NCBI RefSeq assembly: GCF_949628265.1
Contig: NC_088786.1
Location: 22,341,681-22,405,680 of the forward strand
Direction of reading: 5' to 3'
Origin: Cloeon dipterum
Taxonomy: Eukaryota; Arthropoda; Insecta; Ephemeroptera; Baetidae
Length of the DNA stretch: 64,000 nucleotides
The notes under the pieces were generated by a model. That model ran no database searches and was not told the DNA's origin. It saw only the letters and a program-made list of their open reading frames with translations. Position numbers and translations under genes: made by a program. This document shows, piece after piece, positions 40,522 to 53,220 of this stretch. How positions within the stretch are numbered: position 1 is the stretch's first letter; every line of letters begins with the position of its first letter.

Positions 40522-41763
40522 TCTAGTTTCAGTTTGAGAGCAATTAAAAAGTCACTGCTCTCTATCTCCTCCAATAATTATTAGGAATGCCATTATTTTG
40601 TCAACCAAATACGGTTTTTGCAGTTTGTGTCATGTTTAATTTGATGCCATATTATTCAAAACAAACATAACCGTTCAATATTTAAATTTTAATATGATCA
40701 TATATTTTGTTTCTTTAAAAAACTTAAATGCCAAACTTCTGGACCAATTTTTATTAAAGTCTATTTTAAACAGTCTAAAGGTGAATTACGAAATTGGTTT
40801 ATCTCGCACGTTCTCGTAGTGAACATTAGCTTATTCAACCCCTTCAGGCCTCATTAGTGGTACCATATACCTGCAAAACAAAGTTCATTAAACAATAATA
40901 GTTAACTGCACTTATACCGCATCCCCAGCGCCATCGAAAGAGATTATAGCTGCACTTATTGCCAACAACACCTAAGCACAAATCAAAAAATACGGTGCTT
41001 GCCAAAATTTGTGATTAAACTCCACCTATCCATGCGACTTAATTCCCCTTTTCGATAATCCTCTAATCTAAATAATTCCATACTTTGTATTTTTAGCTGT
41101 TTCAAAAAGTAATTTAATTTAATTCTATTTTTAATAAATAACATACAATATACAAGGAAAATGTTTGTACGTTGGAATTAATAAACATCTCATTTACATC
41201 AAAGACTAACTCGAGACTACATTTATACATATACCTTAGTAACAATTTGAGCTGGTGTGTTAAATCGTATACAAGAGAATATGGTGACTTTTTTAATTTA
41301 AATTTTTGCATTTTATGTGTGTTCTCGTTATAATAGCTATATGTATAAGAATACGAAAACACTCCCACACATAGAGCCCTATAATTATTGTTTTTCATTC
41401 GAGGTTTGTTGCATTATCGTTGATTTAAGAATTTTTTAACATCCAATTTGCGCCATATTTTATGAGTCGGTCTCGTTTGGCTACAAATAATAAAAGTCTT
41501 TTGTTTTTATTAATTCCCCATATAAAATCCTAATATTTAGTTTGAAAGAACATATAGATCCCCAACAATAGCTTTGGCTGAATGCTCACTAATACAATAT
41601 GACAGAACATAAGCGGGAAAACAAGAACATTGATTAGGGAATTGCTTTTATAATGCTAACAATAAAATACAATTGTGCACACTCAATGAACGATCTGGTG
41701 CAAAAATAAGGGGTTGAGTGGATAGTAAAAAATGCCAGATGTCATCAACAAATACTAGAAATA

Positions 41764-41769
41764 TTTATT
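41764..41769 (-). terminator. Candidate poly(A) signal for the minus-strand Osiris gene
   Basis: This is the nearest perfect AATAAA on the minus strand beyond the stop at 42420-42422. It implies a 3' UTR of about 650 bases, comparable to the neighbouring Osiris-like gene. An ATTAAA overlapping the stop codon (42418-42423) is too close to be likely. Confidence 0.35.
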
Positions 41770-42261
41770 GTCTTCTCCAGTCGAGATAAACTTGCATTGC
41801 ATGTAAAAATTAATCTTTGGATCATGAGAAAGTAATTAAAAACTGCTATTTCATTGCATCAGTTGCTGAAATTTTCTTCAATGCTGAGATACGGGTAACT
41901 GCACAGAACTGCAAAGTCAACAAGAGGTTAAAAAAATCTGTAACATCAGTTAAAGCACATTACAACCAATAACCTCTAGTGTGCGAATTAACTTTGGAAT
42001 GTATAATAATTGAGTAATGATTATCGCTTGGGTTGATATGTAACAAATTCATCTTATTAAGTAAGCATTTGCCATTACTACAAATAATTTAACCAATATC
42101 ATAACAATAAAAATAGCCTTAACAATAACGTGAGTCACGTTGAGAACACCATACTCTTTCCAATAAATTAAAAATAAATAAATACGTGCCGCTTACATTA
42201 GTATGACACACGCAATTTTCGGCATGCACATATATAGCACTTGATTGACTATTTCCTGGTT

Positions 42262-42349
42262 TGGAGATATTGGCGAACCTCACAGTGTCCGAAAAACTGG
42301 TCTTAAAAGCAACTGAGGGATTTCCAATATGAGGTTCGCCATTTCTCCA
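42262..42349. repeat. Imperfect inverted repeat in the Osiris 3' flank
   Basis: Left arm 42262-42282 and right arm 42329-42349 are near-perfect reverse complements (shared core GGCGAACCTC, one mismatch and one indel outside it) around a loop of about 46 bases. It could be a hairpin in the 3' UTR of the minus-strand Osiris transcript or the footprint of a tiny inverted-repeat element. No target-site duplication is obvious. Confidence 0.6.
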
Positions 42350-42419
42350 GAGACGTGGGTTGCTTTACACATTAAAATTGACTGGTATATCCACACATTA
42401 AAAATAAAGTCCAGCTAGT

Positions 42420-45400
42420 TTAATAAGTTTGAGCGGCTTGCGCGGTTTGGCCCAAATGAGCAGCCCTGTTGTAGGGGCTGAGGTACTGCTCGTTGGCGGC
42501 GGCGGTGGCGCCGACGTAGCTGCTGCGGCTGTACGGCGACGAGTGGTAGTCGGCGCTGGCGTGGCCCAATGTCTCCTTGTTCAGGCCGTGCAGGTGCACG
42601 TGCACAGGGGGTTGGGGTGCGGTGGCGAAGCCGCTGGGTGCGCTGAAGCCGCTCGCGTGGCCCTCGAAGCCGCCGCCCCAGTATGCCTTGTGCTTGACGG
42701 CGCTCGCCACGGCCAGGATGAGCAGGATGACGCCGATGGCCAGTCCCTTGGCCACCATCACCACCAGCACGCCTAGAAGGGTTGTCATCACGCCCAGCTT
42801 GTACATGATGGGCAGCAGGGCCATCTGCAGCCGTCTCTTGAAGAAGGTGCGACCTGCAATTGACATTTCGTATTAGTTGGATTGCTCAACGTTTTAAAAT
42901 CGATTGCAATCAGAAAAAATCCTGTCCTTTTCCTTTGCATGTCTATATTTCCCAGAAAGGTTTATCCTATTAATACTCATGCCACTGCAATGAAGTATAG
43001 TAGACGTATAAAATACGTTTAATCAATTATCAAACCATTTTGAGCTCAAATAATTAGATGCATATAAAACGGTAGCAAAGCGTTGCAGTAATAAAGTATA
43101 TGATTTCTAAAAAATTTCAAAAGTAAACTTCAAGCTATTGAAAACTCAGGAAACGAGAACTCCCAATGTCAATTTTTAATAATCAATTTTAAAATAAATA
43201 TTAAACATCAATTGTTACTTAAAGAGTTAAAATAGCATGGGAAACTTTTTGACATAAGAAATACACATTGTAAAATACTGCAAATAATTCCATATTATTA
43301 AAATATTGGCAAAGTACTGAATGCTTTTAAAAAAAAATTTGCGTTAATTTAGTTTTCTCAGCATTATTTGTCAAATCATCATCAAAGAAATTATACAAAG
43401 TTTGAATTCCAGATTAAAAAAATACTTCTTGCAGCATTTCTATTTGCAGGAAAATTAATATCGTTATTCATAAAACAAATTCTCTAGCCAAACTTAAGAA
43501 ATAAAGTGAATCCATAAGTAAATCGACAAATTATGTTTTAATTAACGGTGAGAAACCGCACGGCTTGTAAAATACGTTTATTTGACGAAGAAGTCAACCA
43601 AAACATTTAGGGTAACGGGATAAGGGAGATAGCTAAAATATTTGAATGCTCTGCATCTGCACATTTGGAAATGGAAATTGATCGGCAGCACGCGGACTGA
43701 CCGGTTTATCCCTATCCATGTGTGGATTTAATGGCGCGCTCTCAACGAAGTGGAAACGCGCTTGGCTACCAAAATTTTGCCGTTAACTGTTTCTTTGGCG
43801 TGCAATTATGCAATGGCAAATTCCGCTTAAAAGATGAGATAAAAGAAAGGTTTTATTATGTTTTACTAAACTAGCGTCCCAACAATTAAATCAGGCGTGG
43901 AATTTATTTCTTTTATAGTGATATTCTATTCGGATGCATCCATGCGTGATTTTTACGTTTCAGATCAAATTTTATAACTCGATGCAGATATTATACGAGT
44001 GGTCTAAAGGTTTATTGGACTTTTGTGACCTGGGAAACTACTTTGTGAAAAGTGTTAAAATTAACAAAGGAAGGTGCGCGCGTGCTGGGCTTGCCAAAGA
44101 GGTGCGAAGTTGACTGCAAACAGAAATGGAATTTCGCTATCCGTAAATCAAATCTGCAAAAATTGAACAACGGCTGTTAAAAGGTTTCGGATGCATTATT
44201 CATCGTGGGTGAATTGCGCTGTCTTGGACTCAGCGAATCTGTGTCACTAGTGTGAGCAGACGAGTGGAATCAAAGTGTGAAGGGAATGTGCTATTAGCGG
44301 AGCAAAGCATGATTGTGTTGTTATTTTTTCTGATTATACCGCTTACTCTCCCATTCAGCGTCTCGCTGTTAGTTACGGTCGGGGATCGTGAACTTGGTAT
44401 ATATACTATTATCAGATCAGTGATTGTTAAGCCAGTCCCGGAATAACCGAAAGAAGAGATTGTCGGCATGTTGAGGGCCAAAATTTAGGCAAGGAGTGGC
44501 GCTCTTTAAAAAGTACTGATCATTCCTATACGTGGATGCGGAAATTCAATGCAAAAATCTTAGCTTTATAAAACACTTGGACATCGTAAAACCGGCATTT
44601 AAGTGTTTTTCTACATTTAAACTAGGAAAACCAGCATAATTTACAAAAGAGTATTTTAGGAAATAAAATTTTGTTCTAGCACTTGATTCGACTTAAATCG
44701 CTTCCATTTTTCGCACTGTAGATACTTTTAAATCTTTTTCTATCAGAAGGATATTTTTTATTATTAACAGTTCTGCGATGTCACCAGGCGTGGGCATTAA
44801 TACCGCAATTTTCCAACATGTCTATTTTCTGGTCGAAGGAAATGATGATGATATTTCCCTTTCTGAATCACAGTTAACAAAAAAAAAACGATGACATTCG
44901 TAATTATATGTTGTTAAACGGACTAAAAAGGAATGATGGTATACTGTCAAGAACTCGACCTTAACATTAAGACAAAAAATAATGCCGGCAACAAGTGTCC
45001 TCAGCGTCGAGAGCTATACTAATTGAAAATCACCTCTCCTCGTAAATTGCTTCATATATAATAACCAAAGAGGCAACCTTCCAAAAATGAAAAATATTGT
45101 AAATCATTACCCTGAACTGTCTCCTGCGAGCCAACGTCCAGCGAAATGTCAAAAGGTCCCTGCGGCGTCTTGAACAGCTTGACAGACAGGCTGTTGGTGA
45201 TGGGTGCCTTGACATCGTGCGTCTCGAGCAGGCGGCCGGCCCTCTGGAAGATGTTGCCCTGGGTCAGGTCGGGTAGCTGCGTCGCGTCCTCCCTCCTTTC
45301 CAAATACACCCTTTTGCCGAGCAAAGGGAAAAAGGAGCTTTTCTGCATGCGCTGCAGGCCTTGGTCGACGCCGACGGCGGCACAGGTGAGCAGGTCGGCG

Positions 45401-45471
45401 CACGGGGGCTGCACGTCGTGTGCCAAGACGCACGTGGCCGCGGCGAGAATCACTGCCAGGGCGCGGAGCAT
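42420..45471 (-). CDS. Osiris family (DUF1676) protein, 2 exons, 264 aa
   Basis: Exons in transcript order are 45471-45111 and 42853-42420, split by one phase-1 intron of 2257 bases (GTAATG donor, TTGCAG acceptor). Osiris proteins are insect secretory-pathway proteins made in cuticle-secreting epithelia and linked to cuticle patterning and vesicle traffic. Residues 1-17 are a signal peptide (MLRALAVILAAATCVLA). Cys24 and Cys30 form the typical N-terminal pair. A segment rich in charged and branched residues (about 35-120) matches the family's middle region. A basic GRTFFKRR lead-in (121-128) precedes the long hydrophobic DUF1676 block (about 131-173) with a central lysine. The tail is rich in Gly, Ala, Ser, His and Tyr. 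The start is the first ATG in frame; the frame stays open upstream to 45555 without another ATG. Third positions are strongly GC. It converges on the Osiris-like gene at 34872. The exact Osiris number is not assignable. Confidence 0.9.
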
Positions 45472-45660
45472 GTTGCTGCGGGACTGCCTCTGTGGGTACT
45501 CACTGACTGACTGACTGAGCGCCGGTGCTGTTGACCGCCGCTTCGGTGATACCAAATGTGGGGCACGCGTCGCGCTCGCAAAGCTGGATATTTAACTCGC
45601 ACAGGTACACGCCTAGCTGCTTCCTCTAGTGCACTTGCAAGGCTACCGCCACGCCAAATG

Positions 45661-45668
45661 TTTATATA
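45661..45668 (-). promoter_or_regulatory. TATA box of the minus-strand Osiris gene
   Basis: TATATAAA on the minus strand lies about 190 bases upstream of the ATG. A start site near 45637 would give an ATG-free leader of about 165 bases. Four overlapping TCAGT initiator-like strings lie at about 45504-45520 and could mark an alternative start closer to the ATG. Confidence 0.6.
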
Positions 45669-48600
45669 GCACTTTCCTGCTCCTACCGCAAGCTCCGTGC
45701 TTTTCCATTTTGGGACCGGCACTCGATGCCGGGGAGCAGGGTGCAAGAGGTGCCGCCTATTGTTCCGGCCACCCACTCTGTTTTCTTTGTTCATTGCAAT
45801 AATAACATAATTATTGAACTTATTATAAAAGTTTAAAAAATATGTATTTAATCAATTTTATAATAATATTTTCACTTCATACATTAAATAGGTTTTAGTT
45901 TTAATATTTAATAAATTCCATTTTACTAAATTTTTAAACTTAGTTAATTATTCAATTGATTAAGCGTTTTAAACAAACAAAAATAAAATAAATTATTTAC
46001 TAATCTTCTCTCTTTAAAGACATTATATATGTAATTAAATTGACCCTTTACTAACAATTGAATGTAGATTTTCGTTTTATCTCGATGGAACTAACTGATT
46101 GAACCCCACACCACATGCTACCATCATTTTGAGATCTATAAAAGAGCCTAATACCAACCTTGAACGTTGAGAGATTCAAAATTTCAAACTTGTTTTATTG
46201 GCTCTAGACGCTTGCGTAAATAAGACGAAATCTGGCGCATTCAATTTTCCTTATTATTCTAGACAATTACATGTAATTATTCCAAGCACGCATAATTAAT
46301 TCCGCAAATTATAAACCATTTAAAAGCAGAAGATCTAGTTTACAAGTAATTTTTCCAATTACGCTCATATTTTTATGTACAGCACGTGTGTTGATTGCGC
46401 CGATAAATGAAATTTCATATTCAGCAGGCAGAGGCAGCTGAAAACAGTAAGTGCTCTCCTCATATGCAAACTGCAGAGGGAATCCAACAACTGCGGTCAG
46501 GGTCAGCGACGTCACCACTGTTCACGCAGTCTCGATCCAAGTCGGAGGCTGCGTTTACAGTAATGTAGCTAGCACAGTAACCCTTTCTTTGCTCTTGCGC
46601 ATCAGGTCGTCTTCTTCCTTACGTAATTATCACCGCTCTTGCCTGCATCCAGCCGGCGGATTTACTTTCTTTCTTGCGCGAAAATAGCGTTTCCTGCGAA
46701 GCGGTTTCGGCGCATCAAAGGTTACAGCAAGAAGGAGCATTACTGACACGATAAACCACGCCTCGTGGACTCGCCCAAAACTAATTATTGCCGCTCGTTT
46801 GTTGTTTCCTTCCTTTATTTATCTGGCAGTGCTTCTTGAATTGGCGGTACCTCTGTAATCTTCTTTATTGTTAGGTAGTTCTCAGGTTTCCCAGCTTGTG
46901 GCCTCTCATATTCTGATAAATTAATTTTAGGGTACGGCTCCTTACCGTCTCTCTCAATTTTCTCATTCTATTTTATTTCTCCTAAACATTTTATCACATG
47001 GTTAAGTGAAATTTATGCTTGGATTGTAAGCAATTTTAAAAGCGATGTATCACTTAATGTGAATATAGGTGTTTCGCAAATTTAAACCATTTATCAAACA
47101 CACATGAAATGCTTATATTGTAATTTATAATGTATAATGCTTTGAATTATTTCAAGTCCAGCCAATTCAATCATTGGCTGGTGCTAATCGCAGCTATAAC
47201 AACAAAAAATCTGCTTATCATTTTGTGCAATTTGTTTAAAATCAAAGAATTCAATCAGTATAGGTACAGTGAATTGCTATATGTACAGGATTCGTATTCA
47301 CCCACTTTGCATCCCTAAAATTGAAGAAACCATCGATATCATTTTAGTTTTGTCTATTTATATGAAAAACAAAGTTTGTGAAAATGTTCTACAAAAATGG
47401 GTTATTTAATTCATTTTAAAAACTTATAATTCGTCCTGGCCCCGGCAAAATTGCGTAACTTTCAACAACCAAACGCGAATTTCCTTGTTGCAAGAAAAGG
47501 TCAACAATCAATTCGACAATGAAAATTTGGGTGTTTGTTGAACGTTGCGCAATTTTGCCGGGACCAGGACAAATTATAGTTTCATCAATTTTAATAAGTA
47601 GCTTCAATATTCCTTCTACAAAGATTGTATAGCTGTTTGGATGGCAGCTTAATAAAAAGGACGATTATTTGAGTATGACTCAAACTTGTAGTCGTCACTG
47701 AGAGTAAAATTAATTAATAGAAGAACCGTTCCTCCCCGATGTTCATGTACGACCTTTGACTCTCGATTTTTTCCCCGGCTTAAAAACAGCTCAAATTGAA
47801 CTCTTCTAAAAGCCGCTGGGCATTCCTCTACGAAAGTGCATGGGTGTATGTACAGCTCGTGCTGTAAATTTCGAAGCATCTGTCGTGTTGTCCACCAGCC
47901 AAACTGCTTGGCCGCTGTTGACCGGCTTTAACGGTTCTCGTTCCTTTTTTCCGCGCAGAAATGAGATACAAACACTGTGAAGGCGCAAAAAGTAGCGTAA
48001 AATCTCAATTTTTCTGCTCCTATATACCCATCATTATTCCAACTGATCAGAAGGTCTGAGAGCTTTGGTGGTCAGGCAACAATCGAGCTCGTGCGTCGGA
48101 AATTGGTGCCGGTCGATTCTGTACACATACATGCCGCAGGTGCATTATTCACTCGCGTCTAACCCACTAACCTGCACTGCTGGGTGCCAAATGAAATTGC
48201 TCGTGATTGTGATTTGACTGTGAATTAGCAGCAGCTCATTCCACTTTGAGAAAGAGAGATGGAATTATTTACTTTTAGAAATCGATCTCTCCTAAGATAT
48301 TCATCTTGAGTTTCAATTAATATAATTTGTTTTTTATTTCCGCTTGGGTTCAGTCTAAATCAACTAATGCATATATGCATATTAATAATGATTTCATTCA
48401 GGATTTTGTGCGTATTATTGATTTATTTATGTAATTTATACAATTTGCTTGTTATAGGCATGAGTTGCCGTAGCATATTGAATAAAAATCAACGCTGTAT
48501 TATTATGGAAAGCTCTTTCCCTATTGTAGCAATGTGACTGTGAAACGATCCTAGAGAAGAACAACTACGGATTAAATTTTTCAAACATAGCGCCAGTAAC

Positions 48601-51600
48601 AAGTATTTCGAAAGTCATTGTTTGGTCGCCTCTTTAATGGAGCTGAGAATTTAAGACGAGATGAGGGTACCGCCAACACAGATTCATTTTCGGTGGCGTG
48701 GAGTTTTTACTGTATATCTAGCACGCACTAACGATAACCATGCAGTGCTACAAATTTAAATACACGAGGTGATTCGTTTTCACCAATTTTATCTCCATGC
48801 GACCCACTTAGTCCATGCGGAAACCTATAGACCTTCATGACTAATAAATTAGGGAGCTGATTAAAAAACCAGCGGCCTTTGTTTCGAGCGAGGAAATTAG
48901 AGACACGGTGCAAATGGTTGTGTGTGCGTGGAATCGAGTGGCCGCTGAAAAAGGAGACGCCGCTGAGCACCTGTTGTTGGCAAAGGAAGCTATTTTATTA
49001 TCTTTCATGAATAGGTCTGTCGAAATATGCATTAATGACCCTTGATATAAAATAACAAACAAGTACAGTTAGTATATTAGACTAGATTGCACACAGTGTG
49101 CCAAATATTTGATGATGCGCCATCCTCATTACGGTGCAGTTTGCGAAATGTGCATTATTTTAAATGTCACCCACAGCCTTTCAATTTTTTAAATGTCACC
49201 TGCCTCTAGTCACTTTGGACGGTGTCCAAATTTGGAGTATTTGTGTCAGAATTTGCATTTTCTTGCGGTAGTCTCCTGCCAATGGACCACACCAGTGAGT
49301 TGCATTTCGCCAGCAATTTTTCATAATAATTGTGCGCCATTGAATTTCGATACGAAACCGCTATGTACGATGACTCATCATTTAAGAATAAATAAGATTC
49401 AATAAAGAAGAGATATTTTGTTTGTTATTCAAGCAGGTCATACCTTGGCACAGACAACTCTTCAAAATCATTTGTATGCCTAATTAAAAAACGCCTTAAA
49501 TATGTTAAAACTAATTGTTATAATATCCATTTCATTTCAATCAATTAATTAACATGGAACTAAAAAAAAAACTTATTTTCAAGCTGCTAATATGTCATAC
49601 TAATTTGAAGTGATAAAAATGGTGGCTATAGTATGTATCTCATTGTCAATTAAATTATTATTATTATTATAAATGTTTATTCTCACTTATATACAATATA
49701 CAAATACATCAATATGTAAGACAAGTCAGAAGTAATATTAAATATATATCTTCAATATTAAGATATTTTTTACAATGCGTTTTTCTATAAAAGATCCAAC
49801 AATCACAATCGCCGAGCAAAAGAATAAGAGCCACAACGCTGGTCACGCTGGCTCGAGGACCATTCAACGCAACGAATCAGACCGTGGCGGAAATAACACA
49901 GTCCGACTAGCAGCTCCCATCTCTGGTGCAGCGTGGACCAGTGCCCGAATGTTCCAGTTTCGGCCAGCGCCGTTGCACTCGTACTAGACAGATTACGTCT
50001 TAGGCTCTAAACGAGGGCCATTATCTCTCCCATTACTTTTGCCAGCATTATTCACGGCCGCGGCAATCTGATATTATGCACCGCCTTTTGCCGGACACGT
50101 GTGTGTATTGAGTAACAGCACTTGATAAGCATCCGCGCCGTGATGGATTCCTGCACCCTGGCTGCCAGGATATGATCTCGTAACGCAGAATACAGTTAGC
50201 GAGAGCGAAACGTCTAGCTTGAATTCAAAAAAACTCGTAGGCGTGCTTTGGCCGGTGGATTCTGATGCACTTACACGGAGCAAAAGGATGTGTAGCGGTG
50301 TTTGAATGAATATTTTGCACGTGAGAGAAACTCAGCGTCCACGCCTGGGAATGCTTTGAATTGACAAATGACACAATATTTCTTCTTTTCTATGATTTTC
50401 CAAGATAACGTTTAAATGGTGGTGGACAGCAGTAAAGAATTTTGAATAAAAAATAATAGCCATTTGAATGACAGTTCCTATTTCAACACACCTGCTCCAT
50501 AAATTTGAACTAAAAATAAGGGAACGGGATTCTGACTAATTTATAGACTTTCCTTCTAAACGTTCTTTCAAAATATGCAGTTGATTAATGTGCGGCGGCT
50601 CTCTATTTTACAGTTGACTATTTTGAATAGCAATAAAATATGTTTTTCAAAAAATGCAATAAACATGGCAGCACGCGCCAGATGCTGCACTTTAGCAAAA
50701 CCCCTCCAGCTGTTTAACTGCTCTTACAGTCGCACCGCAGATGGCTGTTCGCAGCCGCAAATTATCGTCACGTATTGCAACTTGAAACTTTTTCAGCAAA
50801 CCAGACGACTCCTGCCCTTTGGGCCTTCCAAGAACGGTCGTAAACGGTTCGAGTGCAAAAAGATGTGGTTTGCTGGTCGACCCACAATTCGCCGCAAAAC
50901 AATGAAAGTGCGTTATGCAAACACGCAGGAAGAGGTGAACTCGTACAACGCGCATACAGCTATTTTAACGACTTGATGGTTAAGAGGTAAAAAGTAGCCG
51001 CCTGCCAAATGCTTCGAGTTAGCCATCAATCACGACACGCGTTTTGTAATTTCCCTTTGCCACTTGAGGCGTAATCGTCAGCTTTCAACAAGATAATTTT
51101 GTCACCGGCTCCGCACCTGCAAACTAATGGGAGATTTAGAATTCAACGAAGAATCTCGCTTTTAAAGACTCGATACAAAATTCTTCTTATATGCTGTGAA
51201 ATTTTTATAATATTTAATAGTTGTTTCCTTCACATGCATTAGCTCCCTTCTAATCCAATCCATTAGCATAAAATATATTTCCATTGAATTTCCTTATTAG
51301 ATTTAATAGCTATCACCTACAAGATTTGGCGAGCCAAATTCAAAGAGCTTTTCCAATATTCCCAGTAATTTACCATAATTGGCGCGTAAAAAGTGAGTTT
51401 TCAAGGGCTAAGAGTAAACTAATTTTTGCAACTCAGCAGTTTCAACCTAAACTACAAAATTTATCTCCTTTCAATGACCTCTGAACTTTGCAAGATGGCG
51501 CAGATAGCCAGGAGCGTGGCAATAAAAGAGCAAACCAATCATTTCTATGAATTTGCGTCCTTGTCACGTTCCCAAGACAAATTCCTAGCCATATAATAAT

Positions 51601-51860
51601 CACCGACATTCTCATGACCAAAACAGAGCTACGCGCTCGAACGACTAAGCGCGCAGCCGTCAGACAATGTACTAAAAAATTTCAGCGTTGCAAGAAGTTA
51701 GCATAAAAATTATACAGAAAAAAGTTAATTTGGAAAAAATGTATGCGCATCAAATTTTAACAGTTAATACAAATTGATACGATTTAAATTTAAAAAATCT
51801 AATTCGTAATATATGAAATGTTAAAATTTAATTTTATAATATTAAATACTTATAAAAGAA
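45669..51860. other. Mostly non-coding DNA with one MITE
   Basis: Apart from the MITE at 47422-47580 I see no feature with firm support. Open frames at 46309-46518 (minus), 47649-47879 (minus), 49775-49987 (plus) and 50575-50976 (plus) have no recognisable domain or clean splice context. TATAAAAG at 46137-46144 on the plus strand has no gene behind it. An ATT trinucleotide run lies at 49655-49670. Confidence 0.5.
47422..47580. mobile_element. MITE with long terminal inverted repeats, about 159 bp
   Basis: The two ends are long inverted repeats of about 57 bases each, roughly 85-90 percent identical over the outer 45. Both contain the core CCCGGCAAAATTGCG (one difference at its end). The inner 40 bases are unpaired. 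The element has no coding capacity; the frame crossing it reads a similar peptide from each arm. This matches a non-autonomous DNA transposon (miniature inverted-repeat element) mobilised in trans. I could not identify a target-site duplication, so the superfamily is unknown. The arms could fold into a strong hairpin if transcribed. Confidence 0.8.
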
Positions 51861-51869
51861 ACATTGCAA

Positions 51870-51875
51870 TTTATT
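51870..51875 (-). terminator. Candidate poly(A) signal after the small membrane ORF
   Basis: A perfect AATAAA on the minus strand lies 37 bases past the stop of the small ORF at 51912-52115. Its closeness modestly supports that ORF as a transcript end. Chance occurrence in AT-rich DNA is quite possible. Confidence 0.3.
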
Positions 51876-51911
51876 TCAATATGGGTACCAACCATATGTT
51901 TCACACATGCG

Positions 51912-52115
51912 TTAACTCTCGTCACTATCATCCATGTGTTCGTGCTCCATTTTTATAAAGTGGTTTTCGCTGGTTAATTTAGCTATGATTATGATCACAT
52001 TGATCGCTTTATTCATGATAAAATAAATAGCATAAAGGAAAATAAAAGTATACATAACTACCAAAGCTGACAAAGCTATTGATAAATAATTAATTTTGTT
52101 AACAAAATACTGCAT
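51912..52115 (-). CDS. Candidate small membrane protein, 67 aa
   Basis: A single-exon frame from an ATG at 52115. Residues about 8-34 are strongly hydrophobic and residues 37-46 (NKAINVIIII) add a second hydrophobic run, so one or two membrane segments are likely. The end is hydrophilic and acidic, finishing HMDDSDES. The ordered layout (hydrophobic core, then a charged histidine- and acid-rich tail) and an AATAAA 37 bases after the stop make it more interesting than neighbouring frames. I recognise no family. Codons are AT-rich, unlike the three GC3-rich genes, which argues against it. It could be a chance frame or a last exon. Confidence 0.25.
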   Translation of the reverse strand: MQYFVNKINYLSIALSALVVMYTFIFLYAIYFIMNKAINVIIIIAKLTSENHFIKMEHEHMDDSDES

Positions 52116-52938
52116 TGTAATACTTGATAAGTGAAGAGGATCTTCACCAATAATTGTTAAATACTAATTATTTTAATGCAGAAATCAGCTAGAACGTTAT
52201 AGTTTTCTAAATCACGCAATTAGAAACCAAACGGTGGTCCAAAACATGCAATCTTTTGGAGCAATAAACATTTTCCTGCTCAAACCAATTTTTGCACACC
52301 GTTGCGACCTAATGTAACAGCCCATTTTGTAACGGAATCTCCCTTTAGAAATATTTGCCCTGCGGTCACAAAAGTTATCACAAATGGATTCTCCGCGGGG
52401 CCACTGCAAGTGGGTTCTAATTACACACTCGTCAAAACTGATGCAACTTTAATTGCAGAGCAAAGATTTCTGATTCAATGAACAGTTTTGGCCACATTCT
52501 GCAAAAATCCATTAGGCGGCTAGATTGAGAGATAATCATTTTCACTGCCGTTTCACATATGAGATGCAACTGGTGAGAAATTTTGAAGAGACTGGTTGGC
52601 ATTGTTATGTAAATATATTAATGAATGGCACGTTACCTAAGCGCAAAGGCCAAATGTCAACAAATAATCAAACAAGGCAGACTGGTCGAAAAAAAGTAAA
52701 AGTGCTGGGTTGGCATATGAGGTTTTTTTCCAGGGAGCGAGTGAGAAAGAGAGACATTCTTGCACGAACTCATCCTCGTCAGATAGGTGTGACCTTTGGA
52801 GGCTGACCCATTTGCCTCGGGTCAACACCTGCAGCTTTTGCACAATTGGCATCAGGCGGCCGATTACTAACTCTTGGAAATAAGGATGCACTCTCGAGTC
52901 AATGATAATATCACAGGTTTCTCTTGGATCATGATATA

Positions 52939-52944
52939 TTTATT
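52939..52944 (-). terminator. Poly(A) signal of the CPAP1 gene
   Basis: A perfect AATAAA on the minus strand about 280 bases past the stop at 53221-53223. The spacing suits a normal 3' UTR. Confidence 0.5.
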
Positions 52945-53220
52945 TGCTTCAAATACATTTATAAAATGCTTACAATTACTGAATATGCTGGATTGTACAA
53001 AAAGCGAAAAATGAACACGACTTTGATTTTGGCCCCAAGTTCAGAACATTCAGACCCTTTTTTCGTACAATTTAAACCCATTTACAGCGAGTGAGCGAAG
53101 TGAAAAAAAAAACTACTGCGAAGAATTATTTACAGGGCGTGCGATGAATCGGCACTGGAAATCGTAAAATTCCGTCTCTCGAGCTGACTATTGCGGACGT
53201 GGATGAGCGAGTTTAGCTGT

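Larger units (their letters stand above)
37490..41763. other. Non-coding DNA between two convergent Osiris-type genes
   Basis: No gene is supported. It holds an unassigned TATA box (37564), a long GA run (37760-37805), a second TATA-like string near 38138 on the plus strand, and a very AT-rich stretch from about 39 to 41.7 kb with a perfect short palindrome at 40499-40521. A small 8-bp-stem inverted repeat lies near 39036-39056. Confidence 0.55.

Noticed and set aside
45052..45555. Upstream-extended start for the Osiris gene at 45555
   Set aside because: The codon there is TTG. The first ATG is at 45471 and directly opens a clean signal peptide.
46309..46518. Protein-like minus-strand frame of 69 codons
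   Set aside because: The residue pattern looks plausible, but the frame has no ATG near its start, an in-frame stop lies just upstream, no strong acceptor precedes it, and no family is recognised.
47649..47879. 76-codon minus-strand frame near the MITE
   Set aside because: It starts at a real ATG but has mixed codon use, no domain and no supporting signals.
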